A stretch of DNA of 64,000 nt, taken from NCBI GenBank assembly GCA_021613335.1, contig JAJTWR010000113.1, positions 17,501 to 81,500 of the forward strand, written 5' to 3'. The stretch's first letter is position 1. Each line of letters opens with the position of its first letter. Position numbers and translations under genes: made by a program. Positions 50,583 to 59,083 of this stretch are shown here, piece by piece. The DNA is from Whitmania pigra. Its lineage: Eukaryota > Annelida > Clitellata > Hirudinida > Haemopidae. The notes beneath the pieces were generated by a model. That model ran no database searches, was not told the DNA's origin, and was given only the letters and a program-made list of their open reading frames with translations.

Positions 50583-51540
50583 GTTGAGAACCGCTGCTCT
50601 AAAGCCTTGTCGTGACGCATTGTCGACGGAAAGATGACCGACTTACCTTCTTTGGGAGCATATGATGCTAAGGTTTTGTTTCCATCGAATGCAAAGATCG
50701 AAGATAATTCGTCTCTGTTTTTTCACTAGCATGCTTTGCAGAATGTCTCGTTTATTCTTGAGTATTCCCACATAGGTCATATCTTGACCAAGCAATTCTT
50801 CTGCCAGAGCAATACTTGTGAATAGGTTATCTCCTACCGACCACTTTTGTACCAAGATGATACCACTGTTTTCACTACACGGGCAAACTGATTCTGGGTG
50901 ACCCGTCATAACAGCCCGGCGACAAAATAGCCCCGTCAAAACAGCCCCATCAATGTATTTTAAAAAAAATTGTAAATTGAATACATTAACCGATAGCTGG
51001 TTCCAAATTTGATTCGAAATTAGTGGTTTGAAGATTTATCGTCTAAAATATTATTATGATTCCGTTTACTTCCTCACTTTACATGGACTTTCAAGTTGGT
51101 ATTTAATATAAATTATCCTCACCTTATCATCACGTCATGTGGACATGTAACAAATCAACAAAGAACCAATTCTACCGCTATTTTGACGGGGCTGTTTTGA
51201 CGGGGCTATTTTGTCGCCGGGCTATACTGACGGGGCCGTTTTGTCGGGGCTGTTTTGTCTGGGTTATTTTGTCTTGGGCTATTTTGTCACCGGGCTGTAT
51301 TAACGGGGCTATTTTATCTTGTGCTGTTACGACGGGGTGCCCTGATTCTGATCTCTGACTTCATTTGGTTGCCTCCCAAGATAAGCTTCTGCGTTTATTG
51401 AACAACACGTGGCACTGTCACAGCTCAACCACACCTTTATTCCATATTTGGCAGGTTTACTTGAAATGTACTGCCTAAATGAACGTCTTCCGAATGGAAC
51501 TACCTTTAAACATTTTCCAAACATCTTGAAAAGCAACTAG
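50583..51540 (-). pseudogene. piggyBac-like transposase remnant, interrupted by a MITE
   Basis: On the minus strand the first piece (51536 to 51351) reads VPFGRRSFRQYISSKPAKYG, then IKVWLSCDSATC, the piggyBac core block (FRGRxxFxQYxxxKPxKYGxKxWxxCD). After the 445-bp insertion, the second piece (50900 to 50643) reads GDNLFTSIALAEELLGQDMT, then YVGILKNKRDI, the DNFFTS...TxxGTxRxNK block. Frameshifts and missing ends make it inactive. TTAA target sites were not securely identified. Confidence 0.8.
50888..51350. mobile_element. 445-bp MITE inserted in the piggyBac remnant (9-bp TSD)
   Basis: Element 50897-51341. The ends GGTGACCCGTCATAACAGC and (inverted) GGCACCCCGTCGTAACAGC match at 16 of 19 positions. 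The target duplication ctgattctg is exact (50888-50896 and 51342-51350). Next to each terminus are reiterated GACGGGGCTGTTTTG / CCCGTCAAAACAGCCC motifs: about eight on the right side (51182-51340), fewer on the left. No ORF. A 9-bp TSD fits Mutator-like or a few other superfamilies; I cannot assign it. Confidence 0.8.
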
Positions 51541-52020
51541 CCTTGTTTTAGATAATGAATTAAAAATACAAAAATATTAGCTCCAAAATGCTGAATTTAT
51601 TGATCACAAACGTCATAGACTAATTTGTGTATGGGGTGCATATTGACCCCTTAAGAAAATATGCCACCAATGATTTAATTTGATTATAAATAAATTAATA
51701 TTAATTTTAATTTTAAAATAAGATTGTAATAGTAAAACAAATTGCCAGAGGGTGCAGAATTCACCCCAAGTAACGATGAGATGTCACATTTTCTCTTCTT
51801 CCTCCGAACAGTCATCCGTGTATTCTTTATCAGACCAAAAAATGCTGCTTATAAAAACTTTATTTTTTTAATTTATAATATATTGTATTATAAAACCTAT
51901 CAAACACCTTTTATACACGTTTATTTTATTAAATACTTCGCGTGTAATTTTGTAATAAATATATGCTTTAAATTAGAATTAGAATAATACTTATATTAAT
52001 ATATCCTGCAAGGAAAGATC
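51541..52020. other. Intergenic, probable end of the piggyBac remnant
   Basis: It contains the repeat of the 50402 block (at 51592-51628) and paired GGGGTGCATATTGACCCC (about 51634) and GGGTGCAGAATTCACCCC (about 51752) palindromic motifs, likely transposon termini. No gene was seen. Confidence 0.35.
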
Positions 52021-52959
52021 CTAACGTGATTTGCAAACTGCAACAAATTTAATGTCTCCGCAATCATATTCTTCTGGACATTGGAATAATTCTTGTTCAC
52101 ACTTTTCATTTTCTCCACAAAAACTTTCCTTGATAATAAATGATTGCTATATTTGTTTAAAATCAACTAAATATTATTAATGCAACTTTTTAAAAATTTA
52201 TTTATGAATTAAATGTATAAATTTAACTAAATTTGGAACTTTCTGATCAAAGAGTCCCTTGGATGCCATTTGAGTTTGTTAATCATTTTAGATGACATGT
52301 TTAAATTTTTCTATTTGCAAGTGATTGTGCATTAGACAAAGTATAATAAGATAATTAATAATATAAAATAAAATATTTATGAGTAAAGTAATTAATTATA
52401 ATAAATAAATAATTTACTAATTACGTTGTCAGCACAGTGAATACAAATCCTACAGAAGCAGTTTTCCTGTTCGTTGTATCTTATGAAATTCAAGCTATCT
52501 CTGCAATCTGGAGTATTTGGACATGCGGGACACTCAGTCGATTCGATATCTAATAAAAATTTTATTAATTAAAAAAAATGTTTGTGTTTAATCAATCACT
52601 TAAATCGAGTTTATTGGTCATTTTTGTTATGCGGCAACAAATTATATTGAAAATCTCAAAATGCTGTTATAATGATAAAGACTGCTTTAACCAATAAATA
52701 AAAATGTCCTTAAATAAAACTTCTTTAAAAGTTCAAAAATTTTAAGAACATAATAATTAAACATTGTTATTATTTATTTCTGCATTCACAGATTTTATAA
52801 TTATGTAACTAATCATTTAACGATAAAATAGCAATAACTGATGCAATAACGTTTTACAAAGTTTTTATGACGTTGAATGCGAAAGTAATAATATATGACA
52901 CGCTAACCTTTCAGTATGAAAAGGATTTGAAAACAAAATATTAAATATAAAAAAGCCAT
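52021..52959 (-). CDS. Small secreted 12-cysteine protein (IGFBP N-domain-like spacing)
   Basis: Three exons with good splice sites and matching phases: 52908-52959, 52425-52549, 52021-52128, total 285 nt, 94 aa. Exon 1 is a clear signal peptide (MAFLYLIFCFQILFILKG). The mature part has 11 cysteines by my count of exons 2 and 3, plus nearby Cys 9 in the signal region: ECPACPNTPDC, NCFCRICIHCADN, then FCGENEKCEQ, QCPEEYDCG, VAVCKSR. The order CxxC ... CxCxxCxxCA ... CG ... C resembles the N-terminal domain of IGF-binding proteins (CGCCxxCA...CG), but the match is partial and the family is not certain. It could be any small EB/IB-like cysteine-rich domain. It lies 1.6 kb from an insulin-like peptide gene on the same strand. 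Confidence 0.6.
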
Positions 52960-53329
52960 TTCAGAAGAAATTTAAAACTAAAAGTTTAAAGTTGAGGATT
53001 GATTTCAATTTAAGTTGTAGTGGCTGGTTTCGAAATAGCAGATGTCATTATAAACCGGAAAGTAAAAATATTTGGCTCAGGCTTTTTTGATAATTTAGTT
53101 GCTAAAATTTCTCGATAGCAACTTTCTCGAAGTTCAAAGTTTGAAGGTCTATTTACCAGATGTTGGTTCTGTTGTTTTAACATCTTTTCATAAATGATAC
53201 GAACTACAATCCGGACGGAAACCTTGAGGACACCCTTTCTGATAACAACATGAAATATAAGTTCAATATTACTCAATTTTACACATAATATTTCTTTATT
53301 GAAGACAAAACATCAAAGAAAAATAACAA

Positions 53330-53784
53330 TAAATTGTAGCCAGTAAAACTTGATTTGGGGAAGAATTTCAATTGAAGGATTGACTGAATTAGCCTTTCTA
53401 GATGGGAGTCAGGCTTCGGTGGATTACATCAAAGTTTTAGAAGATCAGCTCCTGCCTTTTGGGGAAGATTATTATGGAGGAAATTTTATTTTCCAGTAAA
53501 ATAATGCTCCGATCCAAACTTCCAGGTCGACAAAGACATTTTTCCAGAGCAGAAATTTGAAAATTATGGGTTGGCCGAACTTAAATCCTGTAAAAAAACG
53601 TCTGGAAATGTTGTCAAGACTGGTTTACAACAATGCAATACAGTTTCACTGCAATTCTGACTTGGAAAGCGCCATTAGGGGTGGCTGTAAAGAACTGGAC
53701 AGAAAATTTGTCAAAACTTTAATAAAATCAATGGATAACAGATGTTCTAAATTTAATAAAAATAAAGGAAACATTATTTCTTAG
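53330..53784 (+). pseudogene. Tc1/mariner (Tc3-like) transposase C-terminal remnant
   Basis: Read on +, there is IKVLEDQLLPFGEDYYGGNF, then FQ-stop-NNAPIQTSRSTK (the DNAPxH box with its Asp codon eroded), WPNLNPVKKRLEMLSRLVY (the WPaxSPDLNPIEnxW box) and IKSMDNRCSKF. The order and spacing are those of Tc1-family transposases. It is inactive. Confidence 0.75.
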
Positions 53785-54529
53785 TAATAATTTTTTCATG
53801 TTTTTCGAGACGTTTTTTGGTCATTTTCCGATGATTATTGATAGTTTCTTTTATGGTTATTGGACGCCTCGAAATCACGTTTTTGGAATTTTTAAATTAA
53901 TGCATGAACATATATTACGAAAATTTAAGAAACAATCACAAATATATTAATACATAACATATTAATATTCATCTACAATCAAATTTTTCTGTAACGAGTT
54001 ATCACGAAATAATGGGGTGTCCTCATGTTTCTCGTCCTGAGTGTATTTATGCGAGCGAGTTACCTAATTTTGACAATACAAACAATTAAGTTGAAAATAT
54101 GCAATCATTTAATTCGTGAGTAATATTAAAACATTTCAAGGTTAACATTTGACTGGAGACATTCATTTGTTCAATTTCATAGGACGCTTCGTCAGAAAAA
54201 CAACTGATGAACGACAATTGCCGTTCAACACCAGCAATTAATGAGTTTCCGCAAATCAAAAAAACTTCATCAACTAAAATCTTCAACAAGTCATTTGATT
54301 TATTTCAACCGGCAAGTCAGAACAACATTTCACATTTCTTAATATTGTCGAATGATTCATATCCATTTGTAATTATAAAAGATTTTATTTGAACAATTTC
54401 AAATGGGTGGGTTAGGATTAGGACTAAATAAACTTAATTATTCACATTTTATTTTCAATAGAATAACTTATATTTATTTTAAATGAATTAGATAAAATTT
54501 GGCCATAAGGTTTTGAAGGAATAAGAGCA
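53785..54529. other. Intergenic region downstream of insulin-like gene A
   Basis: AT-rich, no recognised gene. AATAAA for the minus-strand peptide gene lies at 54473-54478. Open stretches on both strands (54086-54289, 54207-54392) overlap each other and show no family. Confidence 0.4.
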
Positions 54530-55252
54530 TCAACAATATTCAACGAGTTCGTAAATGTCACATTTGTAGTGGCAACATTCACATACAATTCCTTGATCTT
54601 CAGCTGGGGAAATGTAATGTGCCTTGCTGAGTTGATGCGTAAATGAATGGGCTTGAATTCTCGAAAGATGTCCTTCATATTCTGTGTGGTTTCTTGCCGT
54701 CACTAGAAATTACAGTTTAGGAAATTTAAGCGATTAAATAGAAACGATTTAAAGCGTGATCAGTTTCTAAAGTTTTAAAAGTTTCTTTTAATCACATAAT
54801 ATTCTTTGAAAGGCTGGTAACACGATCCAAACTTTAACCGAACTCCTAAACCTCAATCTAAATTGCTATATTGATTTCGGAAATTCAGCTATATAAACCA
54901 ATATTGATTTACTGCATTAAGCTTTGTGATATTAAACTATGATTAAAAGTTTGATTAACTAAATGGTTCATCGATACTATGGACCATTAAACCACTAAAA
55001 ACACAACTAACATCATATGCAAAATCTCAGCCAATTTTGAGACAATCTCACTAAATTCATAAGAATTATTTACAACTCACGTCTACTTGTGATTCTGCAA
55101 GCGTCTGTGACTGCATTGCTCAGTTGTGAGCCACAAATTCCTTCCCGAACGCCAAAGTCAGCGTCACTCGGACAATACCTCTCGAAACCTGCCAATGTCT
55201 GTGGAGTCACAAGAGAAACGAGGACCACAATTGATAGCAGCTTGAAGGACAT
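54530..55252 (-). CDS. Insulin-like peptide precursor A
   Basis: Two exons: 55081-55252 (Met at 55252) and 54530-54702, phase 1 join, 114 aa. A signal peptide (MSFKLLSIVVLVSLVTPQTLAG) precedes the B chain FERYCPSDADFGVREGICGS, then QLSNAVTDACR, with the diagnostic CGxxL-x7-C spacing. The C peptide is about 38 aa, and the A chain GIVCECCHYKCDIYELVEYC is at the very C-terminus and matches GIVxxCCxxxCxxxxLxxYC. One extra Cys in each chain (YC in B, IVC in A) gives eight cysteines, as in molluscan insulin-related peptides. The intron falls just after the B chain; known insulin introns lie in the C peptide. No Lys-Arg dibasic pair flanks the C peptide; only single Arg/Lys are present (TSRLTAR, QLSKAHY). 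A TATA-like ggataaaagg lies on this strand at 55295-55304. Confidence 0.9.
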
Positions 55253-55770
55253 GTTGATGTTAAAAGTTGCTTCTCGAATCTCTTGAAATCACGTCCTTTT
55301 ATCCAAACTAATTTCACATCATTCAAGTTAAATTTCCTCTCCAGACGTTACATGAGATTTTATTTTTAGACTTGTTTATGTTTTTAAAAATTGTAGAAAA
55401 AAACTAAAATAAATTGAAAAAATTTAAAATACTTCGCAACAAGTGAATATTTGGTAAAAAAAAGTTTTTCAACTAAAACATTCCATTAACTAGGACAAAA
55501 GTAAAAATGGAAATGGACAACTGTTTGAAATTTTTACTTGATTTTTACTCAAACAGTTCAAAACATGTTCAACAAAGAAATTTTTAATCACGAAAATTTT
55601 TTTTTTCAAGGAAATTCTGATTACGAGTCTTCTTATTTTGTTAAAAAGTTCACATCCTTCCTATTAAATTGCTTCGAGATGGCTTCAATAAAGTTAAAAT
55701 TTTAAATGAACAAAATTGAAAAATAGTTAAATAAAGAAATTAATTTAAAAAATAATTTGAAAACACTCAA
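55253..55770. other. Intergenic region between insulin-like gene A and the R2-like insertion
   Basis: AT-rich, promoter side of gene A. No gene or repeat was recognised apart from homopurine and poly-T runs. Confidence 0.4.
55295..55304 (-). promoter_or_regulatory. Possible TATA box of insulin-like gene A
   Basis: The minus-strand sequence ggataaaagg lies 43 bp upstream of the ATG at 55252. This allows only a very short 5' leader, so it may be fortuitous. Confidence 0.3.
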
Positions 55771-57271
55771 CACAATTTAACATTTTATAATAATATTAAG
55801 CAGTTATTATTTTGTTTCAAGGAGAAAATGTCTGCATCGGATTAAATTACTTGCTTGTTACTCAGCCTTGGAGCTCCGACAGGGATCTTCAGAAGAGTTT
55901 CCCCGTCTTCAAATGTTTCGGCCCTTTGAGTTTTCTTAGGTTTTCGGGAAGCGGGCCGCATCCGGTTATTAGCCGGATGTCCCTGTCGGTTTTGTCTTTC
56001 TGGACCCAACTCTTACCGCCGGCTTCGAGAGGCACTCGTTATGTCGGTCACTGCTGCCTGGACTGGAGCGACTGCGAAAGCTCTCAATGGCTTCTTCATG
56101 TCGCATGCTGTTTGTTTGTCACCTGCAAACTTCGACTATGCGGGGCTTTCATTGGCCTTGTTATGTCGAAAGCCCCCATCCCAGTTTGCCTACAGCGGTC
56201 ATGAAAGCTCTCAGTGGCGTCTTCCACCGTCTTAATATATGCAAACTGGGCCTTATAATTTCTTTGTAACGGCAACTGGAGATAGAAATTTTCGGGACTC
56301 GACCGCGGGTCTTTTCGAACTCGCGGTTTGGACCGCAGTTCATGTTGCTTTGCGATTCCGCGGTCGGCCCATTTTTCCCGACTACACCGCGTCTCTCGGC
56401 CAATGGTTCGGTGGATCATTCATACCGGAGACCCCTTTCCCCGGTTTCCCGTAGTGGCCTCTTAGGACTTCTTCTGGCTCCTCATGTGCCAGATCTGCGG
56501 CCTCAGACATCCTTATCACAGCCTTTGTTCTCTCCCAGCTTGACAATCTTGGTGAGGAAAGCGTAAGTCGACGTTCCGACCACGCCCCTTGCGCCAATCT
56601 CAACGGGGAAAAGGTCTGTGCGGTGTGCTCTCGCTTTCACGTCCATTGTCAGATCTGCAGACTTATCTGCCTTGAGCGCATTGCTGTAGTATAGCCTGTC
56701 CTCCCACGGAACCGTCAGCTCCACCAGAATGATGGCATCCGTCGACGGCTATACGAGCACCAGATCCGGCCTCTTGCCACTTTCTATCAGCACCTGGGGT
56801 AGTGCTTCATCCCTTCTAAGTCGGCTGCGACGGTCCAGTCGTTTTGCCTCTGCAAGAATGTCTCGCCTGGTTTTTTTTTTGCAGAGGTGTGCGAAGCCCT
56901 CACGCCAGAAGTAAATCTTTTGCTGATTTGCGCGAGTTTGCTTTGGAGTATGCTGTTTTTGCGGCTTCACACACTTTTCGAAGGACCTGGTTATGTTGCC
57001 ATGTGTACCGACCATTGACAAGTTATCGCCACAGAGCCGGCATTCGGTGTCTTCCACTTCTGCAAATTGTCCCTGGAGGGCAACTGGTCGTACATCTTAT
57101 CGCGTAGGCAAGTCGGAGCGGAGACATTCCCCGCATGTCGCTCCAGGTCGTTGCATCACGTCTTCCCACGTTGTCCACTTGCCCTGTTGTGACACAATTT
57201 AATATTTTGTAATACAATTAAGCAGTTATTATTTTGTTTCAAGGAGAAAATGTCATTGCATCGGATTAAAT
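55771..57271 (-). mobile_element. 5'-truncated R2-like copy 2 with a 77-79 nt target-site duplication
   Basis: The insert 55848-57192 is on the minus strand. It equals the part of copy 1 from about 4115 to the 3' end, including the whole 3' UTR and both UTR repeats. Immediately outside lie two direct copies of the same host sequence: 55771-55847 and 57193-57271. Both begin CACAATTTAA and end GCATCGGATTAAAT, with about seven differences. This is a very long target-site duplication. The coding remnant (C-terminal RT, CCHC knuckle, RPD and ELTVPWED) has frameshifts. Confidence 0.9.
56503..57200 (-). pseudogene. R2-like ORF C-terminal remnant (copy 2)
   Basis: Frame-broken pieces match residues about 835-1108 of the 1615-4941 protein: WSDMRGMSPLRLAYAIR, MEDTECRLCGD, QVLIESGKRPDLVLV and ELTVPWEDRLYYSNALKADK. 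Internal deletions and a poly-T run near 56871 disrupt it. Confidence 0.8.
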
Positions 57272-58000
57272 ATTTATTTTTTAAATGGTTCATTTTGATG
57301 AAGAACATTTAAAAGAAACATGTGATATCATATGCTGACATGATTCATTTATTTAAACTATTTGGTGCCGTGAATTAAGTCTATATTTTGATGTTACTTC
57401 ACAATTGCATATTTTATACTTAATTCAAACTTTTTTAACTATGAAGGATTTATTACCTGAACTCACATTAGATTGTCTCTTTGTTAAAGATTAGAAAAAG
57501 TGAAATGTGGTTAGCATGACGTTCACACAGTTTCCTAATGTGACACAACATGAGCGTGGTTTTCATATAACTTTAATATTTGCGTTACCAAAAATAGAAT
57601 TTATAAATGCCTTTGATATATTTTCTTAATTAGTTAATTTAATTTCTCATCACATTATTTCTTTTTTTTTATCATATTTCTGATATATCAGAATATCCAG
57701 TCCGATACATACACAAATAGAGGATGGAATAATAATATGAATTTTAAGAAAATTACGTCAAAAACACATGAAACTCAAAAAGGTTTGTAACAAAGCGACA
57801 GAAAAAAATAGAATGAAATTTATCGAGATTTCCGTGAAACACTCAAGTTTCGTCTGGAGAGGAAATGTACTTCTTGAGGATTCTTGCTATCAACTGCTAC
57901 ATCGGTCCTCTATTTGATTATAAAAGCCTCCAACATTTCAGTGGCCACACATTGCTTTTGAACCGTAACTTAACTCAAACAGTAAATAAATACTTGAAGC
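57272..58000. other. Upstream region of insulin-like gene B
   Basis: AT-rich with no gene. It contains the TATA-like site at 57919-57925. A weak GAGAGGAAA and CGTAACTTAACTC lie between it and the ATG. Confidence 0.4.
57919..57925 (+). promoter_or_regulatory. TATA box candidate of insulin-like gene B
   Basis: TATAAAA, in gattataaaagcc, lies about 80 bp before the ATG at 58001. That spacing fits a 5' leader of about 50 nt. Confidence 0.45.
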
Positions 58001-58621
58001 ATGTCTCTTTTGTGCTCAGTAAAAATCTTCCTAACTTTGGTCATTGTTTCTCTTGTGACGCCACAGACATTGGCAGGTTTCGAGAGGTATTGTCCGAGTG
58101 ACGCTGACTTTGGCATTCGGGAAGGAATTTGTGGCTCACAACTGAGCAATGCAGTCAGAGACGCTTGCAGAATCACGAGCAGACGTGAGTTTTAATGAAC
58201 TGCAATTAAAATGTTTCATTTCTTTATTTAATTAAATCATCAATTAGAGAGTGACATTCAATAACCAGTTTCGAAAAGCAATTGTAAAATGAAGCAGGGG
58301 CGATTAAATAAAAATTACAAAATGTAATAATTAAGAATAAAAAATATTTAAACCTGTGTTTTTAAAATAATTATTAAAATTGTATGAAGCTTATTATCTT
58401 TAGCATTACAGCACTTAACTCATAAATCGTAAAATATTTGTTACACAGTTACCTTGAGAAACCACTCTGAATATGGCGGATTTCTCGTCAAACATCAGGC
58501 TCAGTCATTCTTCCACCGCCTGAACAAGGGGGATTACATTTCCCCAGCTGAAGATCAAGGAATTGTATGTGAATGCTGCCACTACAAATGTGACATTTAC
58601 GAACTCATTGAGTATTGTTAG
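58001..58621 (+). CDS. Insulin-like peptide precursor B
   Basis: Two exons: 58001-58184 and 58449-58621, phase 1 join, 118 aa. The signal peptide is MSLLCSVKIFLTLVIVSLVT followed by PQTLAG. The B chain is FERYCPSDADFGIREGICGS then QLSNAVRDACR, the C peptide begins LTLRNHSEYGG, and the A chain is GIVCECCHYKCDIYELIEYC at the end. The B and A chains are nearly identical to precursor A (54530-55252, opposite strand), while the C peptide has diverged without changing length. That pattern fits selection on the mature hormone. Eight cysteines imply four disulfides. As in A, no dibasic cleavage pair is present; single basic residues flank the C peptide (SRLTLR, RLNKGDY). The two genes are divergent, about 2.7 kb apart. 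Likely secreted hormone; receptor unknown. Confidence 0.92.
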
Positions 58622-59083
58622 AATGCAAACAAATGACATTTTGATAATTGATCAGTTGCTAAGACTATACAGAATATTAAATAATTTTTAAAATATTGAT
58701 TATTCATTTATTCAACAGAAATTTGTTTAGTTCACTTGCAATGCTCGTTGATCCAATTTATGCCTTTAGTTGTGGATTATTGTACAAAAATATTTCTTAA
58801 TTCAAGAGTTGAAGACATTTTTACGAATATTACAGTTTATTGAAGGATAAAATTATTTCTTAAAAATAAACAAAAGGACATGCTATCTGACGAAGCTGAT
58901 GAATGCGAGGTTTAAAAGGTGGTATGTAAGCACTCTTGAAGCGTACTGAACATATGCAGTTGATCTAAAAATATCTGAAATTTTAAAACTTTTTAACCAA
59001 TTAGAATTGGTATGCATTAGAACAAATTGATAGGACCATAACTAAATAAACACTAACTCAAGAAAAATCGTATTTACACATTC
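58622..59083. other. Short intergenic gap between insulin-like gene B and GPCR 3
   Basis: 462 bp, AT-rich. It must hold the 3' UTR of the peptide gene and the promoter of the receptor, which lies in the same orientation. No element was recognised. Confidence 0.45.

Noticed and set aside
53010..53276. Minus-strand ORF, and a possible terminal exon reading GCPQGFRPDCSSYHL
   Set aside because: A short cysteine-containing segment after a good acceptor is suggestive, but no upstream exons could be found.
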